This document shows, piece after piece, positions 32,594 to 44,560 of a DNA stretch of 64,000 nucleotides (positions are counted from its first letter, which is position 1; each line of letters starts with the position of its first letter). The translations under genes and the position numbers were made by a program. Below the pieces are notes generated by a model. The model searched no databases. It was not told where the DNA came from and worked only from the letters and a program-made list of their open reading frames with translations. This DNA is from Boswellia sacra (taxonomy: Eukaryota; Streptophyta; Magnoliopsida; Sapindales; Burseraceae), in contig SNVD02009106.1 of the NCBI GenBank assembly GCA_013180625.2, forward strand, positions 186,001-250,000, in the 5' to 3' direction.

Positions 32594-35500
32594 ATATTCC
32601 AGATGAAAGCAATATTAATGTCAATAAATACATTAGCTGAAGTAAAAATATATCTTACCTCCAAGCCTGGCTATCCAATTCAATTAAATAACTAAAACAA
32701 GAGAAAATATGTAAACTTTGTCTAGTCTATCCAGGCTCAAAATCTCATGTAGTGATGGAAACTGCCTTATACTGTTGGACTAGAGACACAGCTTTCTTCA
32801 AGCAGGCATTTAATTTAAAAAAGACTAATTAAGGGAGTAACTTCTAATATTTATCCATTAAGTGGGATACGGATAATTGATCATTCAAAAAAGTTGTTTA
32901 AAATTTAATGGGACTAAAATCTCTTTAACATTTGTTTTCCATATAAATTTCAAAAATTAAATGTAGGAGTAATAGATAACTAATCATTAGTAGAAGATAT
33001 TTAAGCTTTAATGGATCACTTAAATCTCTTTAAGTTGTATTAATGACAACAGAAAAAGAAGACTTGGTCGAGATGGGAGTGATTTAGGACGCAAGTGTGG
33101 GTGAAATAGCATCATCCTATATTTCATGGACAAGTTATGACAATGAAGAAGCACAAAATTTTCCGGGAAAATTCTCATTCTTCTCAAGAAAGGAAGAAAA
33201 CAAAGAATGGGCTTTTTATATACTCTGGGAAGGCCACAAACGTGAACAATAGACGAGGGAAAGCAGAAAAGGAGAATTGGGCTACCCAGATATTTGAAAA
33301 AAGTCCGACCCGAGCCACGGGGGATTTGGTTCGGTTGGATTGAGAGGGAAAAGCAAAGGTGGGTGGAGGTGGATGATTAATTAAAAGGGTAACGAAGAAA
33401 AGAGGGAAAGCAGCGCAGAGATGACAAGACAAGACAGATGATAAGACAGGTAGGGGGGACGAATGGTCCACATCAAGAGAGCAAGGGGTGAGATTGTAAC
33501 ACGTGGCGAGTATCGGAGAGAGGATCAAGGGATAGACCGGATTAAAAGGAGACATGAATGACAGGCGAACACGTGCAGAGTTGAAAGTGGGGGAGTGGAG
33601 CCCAGCTTCAGCGCGTCAAAACAAAAGGAAAAGAAAAGGTTACAGGTGATTGCGTAATTCTCGTACCTATTTTTTAAAACATAGCATCTTTTTAAGATTC
33701 TCGGTCGTTACTTTCACTTCACCTGCCCATTTATTTAATTCTCATTTATTTCCTGCTTCCATAAGCCCTAAAACGCTACCACCATTTCAAGCTGGATTAA
33801 TATTATAATTACATCTATATCCTTATATTGTAGATATCTAAACAGATAAAAAATCATTCGCCCATAAATCCAATAGATTTTAGATCTACTTCAATTTAGT
33901 CTTATTATTTAGATTTATGATATGGTAGTAGTGAGGTTTTGCTTTCAATAGTACACAAACTTGAACAAAGGGAGAGTCAATGCACTAGAGTTTGTTAGGC
34001 TGGATAAAACGCTTCATTAACACTCTTGATAATTTGTCTATTATACTTATTAATCGTCCATTAAAGTTTTGCTATTTACATTCCAACCATTTCTTAATCC
34101 AAATTTTACATTGAGTAACTATTTTGTCTTTACCGTTTATATATTTAACAAAATTTTTATCCAAATTGTAGTTTAATTTTTATAAAGACATATAGGCTCT
34201 AAAACTTTGAAAAGTATAAACATTCATCAATAAATCATTAACCTGCCTTCAAAATTATAATAAATTAATTATTTTATTATATTCAATAAATCTTACAGTG
34301 AAAAACTATAATTTTTAAGAATGATTTGATATCCTCTTAATATCTTCACACAATAAAATAACACACTAAAATTCAAATTTTTTGAAAAGATATTAATCTT
34401 GACGTGTGCCTTATTTTCTATTTTATATATAAATGTATGTATTTATGTATGTATCGTCCTTTTATTTGTAATATTAGCAGTGAAGTAGGTCAATTACGGC
34501 AACTTTCAGTTGGAGAAAAACACACACAAAAAAAAAAGGAGTAAATGACGCTCAAACTTCTATCAAATGATAGTTTCTTCTTTAATATTTCGCAAAGTAA
34601 CAATTATATATCTCCCCTCTCTATAGCTAGTTAACGTTAAAATCTAAAATAAAATTTAAAATACCGTCTTCAAGAAATATATAATTATATTTTGTTAGGA
34701 TTAAAGAAAGAATTAAAGTATGATTTAGGTTATCATTAACTTATATAACAAATAAAGATGAGAGGCAACTACTAATTAACTAGCATTATATGAAACAACT
34801 TTTATGTATAATTAAATCTTAAATGAGATAACTTTTATGGATTATTTACTCATCCCAAATATTTATAATATATTTTGTATCTTAGATTTAACAAACAATT
34901 AACAAATAAATTATGTGACGATAAAATGAATTAATGCTATATTTCTAATAAAATTTTAGACCATGTAATAATTCTCCACTATTATTTACAGCTCGATTAG
35001 CAAGAACAAGACACGGACCGGACCGTTTGCAAATTTGCGAATCACATGCATGCAATGCAAGCATACATATAGACTATAGAGTATTGGGGATTTGGTTTGG
35101 TGGCCGTGTCGTGTCATTAATTCTGCAAAACCCTTTTGTTAGTTTGTGGCTCTTGAAAGTACTGTACAAAGAGCCTGTGAAGAGTACTGTAGAGATAGAG
35201 TCTTGCCGCCACCTCACTGTTTGTTCATCTTGAATTGTCGCTTTCATGTGCATGTAAACCGCAAACTCTCTCTAAGCTCGTTGCTTCTTCGTTGATATTT
35301 AGTTAGATGTCTCTCCTTAGGAAAATTAAAATGGGTATTTAAGTTTTTAATAAAATTAGCTTTGCTGATTGCCACTGCCCTAATTCAATTAATGCGATAA
35401 ATAACTTCATTAGTTTGAGCGATTCTTGGGTAAATCCTCTTGTTTTAGGGCACACAGGATTATCTGAAACAGAAAAATGGTTGAGAGGACACAAAAAGAA

Positions 35501-36062
35501 AAATAACAGTAAAAGAAAGCTGAATTATGAGCTAATGCTTACTTGTAAACAGTAATGAAAGATGTTTCAACAGTGTAAGGAATGTACATTGAATTTCACT
35601 CGTCCGAAACAGCATAAAGTGTCTTCCAGGCGCATACATATCGGAGGAAGCAGAAGAGACGACACGAAGAAAAGCACTTCAACAAAGCAATCCTCCTGCG
35701 ATGGAAAAAACAAAATAATCGCGCGTCTTTGAATTAAAAATGTATATAATCAACTATAATTGAATAAAATAGATATGTGATTAATGTTGGATCCATTTAA
35801 TTTGCTGACTGAGAACTTTAAAAAACTAATATATGACAAAATAAGAGAGGCTAGGACTTCGTTAGACATATCAGGAAAGTGGTTCTCATTTGCAATCATG
35901 GAGGAAAGAATTTGAAGATTGTAATGATTACTACGAGATGCCAATTATTTAAAGTTACATTTTATTCATGCTACACCCAAGCCTCTAGGCCAAAAAAGCT
36001 TACGTTGAAAATTTGTAATTGTTTAAATAAATTAAAAATAAGCCATTTCCTAAAACAGTTTA
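32594..36062. other. Intergenic region with ABRE/G-box-like and RY motifs
   Basis: No gene could be assigned. Notable features are ACACGTGGC near 33499 and AACACGTGC near 33568, which are ABRE/G-box-like and 70 bp apart in a less AT-rich 33030-33660 segment. An RY-type catgcatgc occurs near 35047 in another less AT-rich patch (34985-35240). These could be remnants of promoters or genes. The open frames there encode nothing I recognise. Confidence 0.35.
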
Positions 36063-36285
36063 GCTACAGTCTATAGTTGTATCCGTATAATAATTATTTA
36101 TTTTATATAAAAATAGTAAATATATATAAATTATAAACAAATAAATAAAAAAGCATAAACATAATTTTTATATAATTTTTATTTATAATTTTATATATAT
36201 ATTTTTTATTTACTCGACTTTTATATATCCGTTTATAATTTTTGTATAAAATAAACAGTAATTATATAGATACAATTGCTGCATT
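36063..36285. mobile_element. Candidate MITE with about 40-bp inverted repeats
   Basis: The left end (agttgtatccgtataataat...) and the reverse complement of the right end (aattgtatctatataattac...) match at about 80 percent over 40 bp by eye. The interior is AT-rich with further inverted symmetry. No clear target duplication was found, and AT-richness raises the chance of spurious matches. Confidence 0.4.
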
Positions 36286-36394
36286 CAAACTATTTTCTAA
36301 AAATAAATAAAATTATTCTACCTGTATCTTAAAAAAAAAAAAGGAAAAGCTACACACGATTTGATTGATTTCCTCTATATATATATATGTCGAA

Positions 36395-36653
36395 TAGCTT
36401 GAAAATTAAATATTATTTTCATTTAGGCCTCTTCTTGAGAAAAGTTTCAATGAATAAATGCAAAAGATTGATTAAGATCACTAATGTATTGCTTATGATT
36501 ATGACTAACGACTTAAAAAATTAAAATATAGCTTGAAAATTAAATATTATTTTCATTTAGGTCTCTTCTTGAGAAAAGTTTCAATGAATAAATGCAAAAG
36601 ATTGATTAAGATCACTAATGCATTGCTTATGATTATGACTAACGACTTGAAAA

Positions 36654-36660
<7 letters not shown>
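36395..36660. repeat. 134-bp tandem duplication
   Basis: Two copies starting at 36395 and 36529 (tagcttgaaaattaaatatt) are nearly identical over the whole unit, differing by only a few bases (for example aggcctc/aggtctc and atgtatt/atgcatt). This is a recent local duplication ending at a TA microsatellite. Confidence 0.95.

Positions 36661-36703
<43 letters not shown>
36658..36703. repeat. (TA)n microsatellite
   Basis: About 22 TA units directly after the 134-bp tandem duplication. Confidence 0.95.
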
Positions 36704-36712
<9 letters not shown>

Positions 36713-39570
36713 CGATTTAATTTGTCTCCCTGAACTTGTCCGTGTTGTGTTGCTCACCTATTATTTCCTTTTAAATGTCAACACATGAGAAGTACTATTG
36801 ATGTTTTGGGATTTTATTTCTTTTCATAAATGACTACCAAGACATGCATCCGGTACAGAACCTTGCATGTATAGATGAAAAGAAGAAATGACCAAAAATA
36901 ATATAAAGATGTTTTATCATGAGCAAGCAGTGGCGGGGTAAGAAGATCCACATGTAACAACAAAGTTGAGGTCCTATTATTGTTCAAAAATCTTTAACTG
37001 TATGCGCAATGGAGTTTAGCTTTTGCTAATACTTATGTTAATTAATTTATGGAATACTTTAAAAAAAATTACGAGGATGACAAATTATCCACTCTTGTCT
37101 CTATAAAGTTGCGCACATGTGAACTTGATCGATCTATTCTTTGAATGGAGAAGTCACACTCACACATATGGGTGGTTAAGAGTTTTGTAATCTAAACATT
37201 GTAATACTTGCTTCACTCACACGCACCCCCATTCCCATGTACTCGTCCCTTATGTTTTGTTGTAAATATAATAAACTTTTTATTTTATATATCGCTGTTT
37301 TTTAAAGTAAGTATTATCTCAGAGGTCAATTTGAGAGTACATGTATTGATGAAAAACTTTAGACACCTTTGGATATGAAATTTAGTAAACTTTAGAGGAT
37401 TTGTCTGTTATCATTAATATGTGATTATGATAATCTATTGATTTATTTTTTGTTAATTTTTTTAATAATATCTACAAACAACATAAACTTAATTTCTCAT
37501 GCTTTTATTTTATCTGATTATTAAACATGCTATTACTTTCCAGACTCGACAACCTTAAAAGATTAAAAATAAGATGTAATAATCTTAATTAGTAACGTTG
37601 AAAAGTGGATGGAAATTTTTAATGAGTTTCAATTTGTTAACTGGCTAGTTAACCATAACAAATTTAGTTGGTATATACGAGGGTCACATCCTTAATTTGA
37701 GGCTTGGGGTTTGAATTCAGAAGGGGGTCTCGTATTGTAATTCTAGATAGAAAGTAGAAACAAACTACCAAAAAAAAAAAAAAACAATTAGCAAATAGGT
37801 GATCATATAGATTCAATTACAGTGATTTGTATCTTAGAAATGTAGATCCCACCAATAACTATTAGAAAAAATTCTCAGTAGAAAGAACAAAAAGGAAACA
37901 AGCAACTAGTGGTGACATATAATTCTTGTTTACATAGTGTATCAAGATTTGAATCAATTAAATTTTATTAGCTCGATTCAAATATGACTTATTTAATTAT
38001 TTTTATTAAGACTTAGGACATTGATATGACATAGGATAATAAATGTATCACCCGTTTAATAAATCTGTTTTAATTGTGTTACATATAACTTGTCAAACTC
38101 ATTTACCTTTCATAACTTATTTACATATAAGAATAATACTATATAGTCTTTCTAATTTTGCATACAAACTAATATGTCATAAAATATTAGATGTGCAAAA
38201 TCAATTTGTTTAATAAAGAGTAATGATATATGAATGTATGAGTAATATCACGTCAGCTTGTATACTATGTAGTTTATAAGGATAATACTAATTTATTCAT
38301 AATCAAAACTCCTTCAATATATTTACATGTAATTAAAATTATCCTAATAACTAAAACAACAATCAATATTAAAGAAAATAATTAAAATCATTTTAATTTG
38401 TTATTGTGTCATAATTTGTTTGATAATATACCAATAAATATTCGTATTACAAATGGATAATTGCTTCACAAACGGATAAATAGATTAATATAATTATTTA
38501 TGTTAATAAATGAGTTCGTAGGATATGCATTGATGTAACATATATCAATATTTGTACAATTAAACGGGCTAGTAGCTTGAAAACTTTCACACAAATATGA
38601 CGGGACTATTAATCATGTTAAATAACTTAAACATGATATAACACATTTCATTAATATCAATCTAATAATCGATTAACTTTGTATCATGTCAAAAAAAAAT
38701 CACATTAAGGACAACTACCTTAGTGAAAATTATATATGTAATGAAAGAATTAAAAAAATTATTTTTAGCAGATTTTTAATGGTAGGAGTGTTTCTTAATA
38801 ATTATATGAATATTTAAACACATAGGAGCCATCTATAAAGAATAGGAAAACATAAATAAAATATTTCAAATACTTCCTACCCGACGGAACTATATAAATT
38901 GAGAATAATAACAAATCCTTGTCATCTAGAACTAGAACATGATATGATTTATCACTACATAATAAAAATGCAAACAATAGTGTTTTATCGTGCCAAAAGC
39001 TTTTTTTTTCCCCCATTTTTTTTAAAAAAAAAAATTTGTCAAGTAATATGTACAGGTACACCTATAAATACTAATTCCTTTTTTAGATGAATGCTATAAA
39101 ATAGACACAAGTCTGATTTTAAAATAATGTAAAATTTTATTTTACAATACTAAAATTTAAAATGCGATAAACCGTATAAAAGTTGTGGCAGTAAATGATG
39201 TGACATTTATAAACAACTTATATTGATTGCTCAGCTAAATATCAAGTAATTGATTGCTCTAGAAATCAACTTGAATGCCAAATTTTGGTAGACCACGATA
39301 TGACTGATATATCAGTACATAACATCAATAAATTAAACTTTCTATATATATTAAAAATAATTAATTACATGTTGTAAATAATATAAAAGATAGAAAATAC
39401 TTGCCTGATAAAATTTGATTAGATAGAATAGAAATAATACATTTATCTTAATTAATCAAAGATTTTGTCAAAATATATAGTACCCGTTAATAATAAGTGA
39501 AGTACGAGGACTTTTGTCATAAATAGGATGTCCATTATTAGATGAAAGAGAAAGATAAGTTAATTCTTGT
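36704..39570. other. Intergenic, no recognised feature
   Basis: Very AT-rich. Homopolymer runs occur near 37770 and 39000-39035. No gene is supported on either strand. Confidence 0.4.
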
Positions 39571-39760
39571 GCGTTTTGTTACGGTATAGTTATTATTGTA
39601 TGATACAGTAATTGTATTATAATAACAAAAATTACAAATATATTATAAAAATCATAAATAAATAAATAAAAATTATATATAAAAAAATTATAAATAAAAA
39701 TATATAAAAATAGATTTTTTTATTTATTAAAATATAATTATTGCACCGTAACAAAACCCA
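39571..39760. mobile_element. Candidate MITE with GTTTTGTTACGGT inverted ends
   Basis: GTTTTGTTACGGT near 39573 is repeated perfectly, inverted, as accgtaacaaaac near 39745. About 190 bp is enclosed and is almost pure A/T. Size, composition and inverted ends fit a MITE. No target duplication is obvious. Confidence 0.5.
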
Positions 39761-42700
39761 TTGTTAAAGGAAAAAAATAATAATAAGCGGAGAAGAGAAT
39801 CGCAGTTTCGAGAGCAATGGAGTACGTCCAAGAAGGCTCAGCTATAAGACACTGATAAACGTGAAGGATCATCGTCTGAACATCTGGGATTGAAGCTAAC
39901 GACAGACAAATGAAGAGAAAAGATCTCCCTAAAATCAAGAGAAAAGATCTCCTGAAACTACCTAACTCAGCTAGATTTACACTTCCTTTCTTTAACTACT
40001 GGTAAATAAATTAATAACCATAACAAACAGACAAACAACACAGAAAGCTAGACGCCTAATTATAATAATAAACTAATTTAATTTAATTAAAAACTACTGC
40101 TAATAAGCTCTCCAAGTAAACGTGCAAATTTTCCACAGAATTCGCTTGTGTAAGCGTGTCTCTGCCAACTACTCAAAAATTTTATCGTATCCATTGTCTC
40201 TTAAAAACAAGCAAAAAAAATAACAGTATGTAACTTAGACAATACTCATTAAATTATTAATATAAAATTCACAAGCAGGTTATAATCAAATATGGTAGTC
40301 CTATTGACTCGAATTAGATATATAGATAGAAGAGGTGAAGAAAAGTCTTTTGAGTCAAATGTTGTAAGACCACAATCAGCAAGTCAGACTCTTGATGTCA
40401 GGTAATAGATGTCTGGTAATAGGCCTTGGGGTACACTTTACATAGGCTTTTTACGATGATTTAAGAGCATGTACAGCATATGAACACACACACGACACAT
40501 ACAGACACACTATACATATATATCTAGATATATGAACAAGTTATTATATCACATTTCAAAGGAGCTATTCAATCAGGTGGGATCTTTAGAGCTTTCAGGC
40601 TCCAACAATCAAGGAATAAAGATTCCTAATTAAACCAAAGAGCTTCAGCATGGACATCGGGTTCCATTGGAAATTTTTATTACTTGAGAACTTACATTAA
40701 TTTTACTATTCATGCGTATTTTAAAGCTTCTGTCTCAGGATTCATCTATGCGTCTAGGACACTAAACTACACTAAAGACATGGAGTTGTTTGATTGCCTA
40801 AACAAGTTCATGATTACAGGAGTACTAGCGATGAATGAACTAAATGTACGTAACCTGTATAAATTAAGCTAAGGCGAGACAATTTAGATGGCTTAGCTTG
40901 TAATCTAATCCCGGTAGGTAGAGGTAGCTCCTAAAAGTTAGCTTCCTAGATGCTCTCGTTCAATCAATGGTTCAAACAAATCATACAGTTTGGTCAAGAT
41001 GACAAATCTACATTCAAACAGGTAAGCAATTTGATAGTTCCCATATAGTCATCCAACTAAGAGGTGAAAATTTTTCACAGGATTCACCCCTCCGTAGTAT
41101 AAACTAGCCATGGGCATATTAATTTCGTGTTTGCAGCTGGCAATTAAGGAGAAGCATAGACCATATATTTATGAAAGCATCTTGATTCTATATGCTGAAT
41201 CTTTTGGAATGATATCTATATGCATATATAAATATATGAAATAAAAACATTTTAATAGTACTATTGAGAATGTGTTAGAGAACCTAAGTTCATTGTTTTC
41301 CACATTCAGCATTTCTTCGATGGCATAAGACAAAAAGAATATAATCAAACCATTATGCTAACCATAAATTCTTTGTATCGACCAATCCAAGAATTTCAAT
41401 GATTTTATTTAGACTACTTAGCCGATTCTCCAATTATATATTTACCAAGAAATATTACAAAAAGGGAAGATCCAGTATCAACGTGGCCCCATCACAACCT
41501 TAAATATATGATAAATTATGATAACCAATTTAATAAAATAATGGTCCCTGTTAATTGATATATATATATATATATAAAATTTATAGGTGCAGTGAGCCCA
41601 CTGCCTCTTAGCAATATAAAATTTCTTGGCATCATAAAGATTTTGCTTTAATATTTTCTTTCTTTTAAAATGGTCCATTTGATTTGATATGGAAACATTT
41701 TGATGTAATCCTATGACAACCGAGTGAGGATAGATCCTCAATCATTTGACATTTAGTGGTAGTTACTATATCTACTGAACCACTTGGCACTAACCCAACA
41801 AGAACAAAATAAATAAAAAGAGCACACCTGAAACTGAAGAAGAAGATCGATCTTTAGTATCCAAATCATTTTACAGACACAACTTGATAATTAACGCATT
41901 CAGAGATATATACTTATTATAGCATGTAATTGAAAATAAAGATATTGATGTTCACGGAAGGACAGAGGCCACAGAGAGAGAGAGAGAGAGAGAAGGAGAA
42001 GGAAGACCAATTCAAAAATCATCCAACAATTAGAAGCAAGCTTCTGTTAGTAGACTACCTGTTAAATCACAAAATAGAAAAATAGCAATTGTGTCTAGAA
42101 AATTAGGGGACCTAAAAAAAAAAAACAAAAGATATCGTATCGGAAACAATGAACATTCAAGATTCAGCCGACGATGGGAAGGAGAAACCACTGTTTGTTG
42201 GTTGTCCGCTAGTTAATATTGTTTAGTAGATTGCAATATTAAATCACAAACAAATTCCAATTTATCTAACACATTTGTGGTATTAGATAGTGCCTGGCTT
42301 CTTTCCAACATCTAATGCCTTTAGTGGAAAGCTTTCTGGATGCCACTGTTATTAGGGTTCATGTGATCATGGGTCGTTCACATATTAAATGATATCCTCC
42401 TCTGTGGGGAACATCCAAGACTGATATGACACAATGAGGAAACGGGACGTGAATTGGAGTAATAAAAGGTCACACTCACTGTAGTGGTAGATCATTCAAG
42501 ACAAAGAAGCCTCCTGATATTTACTTAAATGTGAAGAAGACTATAAGGAGCTAGCAAACAGTAGCATATATACAAGACTGCCACATGCAGTCTCTTATAT
42601 TTTCACTGAAAAGAGTAGACTGTTGAGATTGTAGTTACTGAAACTCCATAAATTGAAGCATTAATTAAGATACTCTTGTGTAAAAACCCATTTCAGCATT

Positions 42701-43348
42701 TGTAGGGCAGTGTTCTCTGTCTTCACTCCATATCCATAAAAAGTTCAGTAATGATCTCAAAGGGAAGAAGTGACAGGAAGGCAAAAGGAGGAAATTAAAG
42801 TAAAATGACCAACATAGATGATACTAAAAATAAGCAAGCATAATGATCCTCAAATCTGACAGATGATACTTGCATACCACTTTTAGATGATAAAAATTGT
42901 AATGTAATGATACATATTATATATAGAATAAGATAAAAAAATAAAGTCATACTACATGATCTGCAAATCTATTACTTGTCATAAATGGCTTTTCGAAGTA
43001 CACACATCAATGACAAATTAGCTAGCTGTTAAGTCACATAGTAATTGTTCAACTTCAGCTTCAACTAGTGCATACAATACTAGTACTATTACTACTTCTA
43101 CCATTACTATTACAATTACTGTTTTCATCATCAAAGATAAAGACGTAAATAATTTGGAATACGCATCAGCAGCAGTAGTAATAGCATTAGCGTCCCAATC
43201 TAACAAGCAGACTAGGGTAATTTAGAACGATGATAACAGCAAAATTTAACATGATGCAACATATTATATAATAAATATAAGATAGACATACCCATACAAA
43301 GCTAATGGTAATGGATATTAGAGCTTTAGAAGCTAGCTAGCTCTCCTT
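39761..43348. other. Intergenic, downstream of the ALOG gene
   Basis: No gene supported. A (GA)n run lies near 41973-41993 and a TA run near 41560-41576. The rightmost part would hold the 3' UTR of the ALOG gene; its polyadenylation site cannot be placed by eye. Confidence 0.4.
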
Positions 43349-43960
43349 TCATGCAGTTCCAGTAGGAGGTGGCAAGGGCAGGGATGGAGGCTGAGGTGGG
43401 CGCTTTCGCTTCTTCTTCTCGTAGCTGATTCCTCTCGCTTTTGCCTGGGAATCACGAACTTCACGCAGATAAAGCCTGACTGCACGAGCTCCAAACGGGT
43501 TGGCCTCAGGCTTCCCACCGTGCTCCTCGAAGGCGGCACGAAGACGGCCGATGAGGGCGTCGAGGCTGCCCCAGGCCTGGCGGAGAGGGCAGGGACAGGG
43601 GGCGGGAGGGTTTGGATGACCAAAGAAAGGGCATAGATGGGTATGGACTTTGGTTTTCCCAAACTGGTCAAGGTACCTTAGGAATTCAAGCACGTGTGCC
43701 CCACTGCAGCGGTCAAGGGAGAGGGGTGGGCGGTGATTGCGGAGATACTGACCAAAGGTGTTCCAGTCTCGACGCTTCTGGTTCTCATAGCGGCTAAGAG
43801 TGGAGGGAGAGTGGGAGGCTGAAGCTGATGATGGTGAAGACAAGGCCGCAGTGGCGGTGGGGGAAGAGGTGTTAATAGTGAGCGTTGTGGGGTTCTTGGT
43901 GGGGGTGGCTAGGCTTGGTGGAGTTGCGTTTGTGATATCAAACTCTTGAACTGAATCCAT
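43349..43960 (-). CDS. LSH4: ALOG-domain nuclear protein, LSH3/LSH4-like
   Basis: A 203-aa, single-exon protein. A Ser/Thr/Pro/Ala-rich N-terminus (residues 1-56) is followed by a complete ALOG domain (about 57-181) beginning [20 protein letters not shown]. The domain contains a zinc-ribbon insert with Cys/His at H108, C110, H115, C122 and C124, then [20 protein letters not shown] and [20 protein letters not shown]. The nuclear localisation signal KKKRKR lies at 182-187, ahead of a proline-rich tail. ALOG proteins are plant DNA-binding regulators derived from a recombinase-like fold; LSH3 and LSH4 act at organ boundaries in shoot meristems. The [17 protein letters not shown] insert and [19 protein letters not shown] end are closest, from memory, to LSH4. 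No break is seen. Orthology within the LSH3/LSH4 pair is not settled without a tree. Confidence 0.93.
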   Translation of the reverse strand: MDSVQEFDITNATPPSLATPTKNPTTLTINTSSPTATAALSSPSSASASHSPSTLSRYENQKRRDWNTFGQYLRNHRPPLSLDRCSGAHVLEFLRYLDQFGKTKVHTHLCPFFGHPNPPAPCPCPLRQAWGSLDALIGRLRAAFEEHGGKPEANPFGARAVRLYLREVRDSQAKARGISYEKKKRKRPPQPPSLPLPPPTGTA

Positions 43961-43972
43961 AGTTGTTGGGTA

Positions 43973-44063
43973 CTTTTGAGGTGATCTTTGAAGGGTTTTA
44001 CTCCTTTATGAGGATGATCTTCAAAGCTTTCGTCTTTTATGAAGTGATCTTCAAGGGTTTTAC
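43973..44063 (-). repeat. Short direct repeats in the ALOG 5' leader
   Basis: On the minus strand GTAAAACCCTTGAAGATCAC (44063 leftward) recurs as GTAAAACCCTTCAAAGATCA (44001 leftward), each about 30 bp. A partial third copy lies between them (TTTGAAGATCATCCTCATAA). All are immediately upstream of the start codon. Confidence 0.75.
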
Positions 44064-44071
44064 GGGAGCAG

Positions 44072-44416
44072 CTGGCAGCACCGTAGATAGAAAGAGACAA
44101 GCTACAAGTAAAGGTTTTGATTTCTAACGAGCTGGGTGTACTAAAGAGCTCCCTTGGGTTTTCGTAGGTTTTGATTGGTTTAGATCGATTAGGCTTCAAG
44201 GCATAGAAAAGATCAAGCAAGAACCAAAACTAGACAGAGCATGAAGAATGAAAGATACAGAGGTGAGCTTCGGGTTCAACAAATGAGATGATGAGGCGGA
44301 AAGAGTAGAGAGAGCAAAGAATAAGTAGAGAAGCACTTAAAGTTTAAGGATGAACGAAAACAAGACTAGGAGAAACAAAGTTTCAGAGCGATGAGTATCT
44401 GTTCATGATCACTTAC
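44072..44416 (-). other. Probable 5'UTR intron of the ALOG gene
   Basis: The minus strand has a consensus donor ACAG|GTAAGT at 44416. A pyrimidine-rich acceptor, CTTTCTATCTACGGTGCTGCCAG, ends at 44072 and gives an intron of 345 bp. The donor is strong. The acceptor is chosen for its pyrimidine tract; other AGs lie closer to the ATG. Confidence 0.55.
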
Positions 44417-44546
44417 CTGTAGTGCTTGATCACATCACGGCCTGCAAATTTCTGCTGAGATTCAATAGTGCCATGAAAGAGAGAAAAAGAGATATATAAA
44501 TAGAAGAGAGAGATTTTTTTCTTTTGAAGAGAGGAGGGGTGGAGAC

Positions 44547-44560
44547 TATTTATATATAAA
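44547..44560 (-). promoter_or_regulatory. TATA box of the ALOG gene
   Basis: TTTATATATAAATA on the minus strand. It is followed downstream by a CT-rich leader (CTCCACCCCTCCTCTCTTC, ATCTCTCTCTTC), typical of plant 5' UTRs. It lies about 130 bp upstream of the predicted 5'UTR donor. Confidence 0.55.

Noticed and set aside
32640..32830. Exon-like minus-strand segment ending at a consensus GTAAGATA donor
   Set aside because: The frame has early stops and no matching neighbour exon could be found.
33184..33555. 123-aa minus-strand open frame (Pro/Phe/Ser-rich)
   Set aside because: No domain, no homologue recognised, no promoter or intron context on that strand; the segment looks regulatory or degraded.
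43018..43206. 62-aa minus-strand frame with a Val/Ile-rich stretch downstream of the ALOG gene
   Set aside because: No supporting signals; the repeat-like tattactactt composition explains the hydrophobic run.
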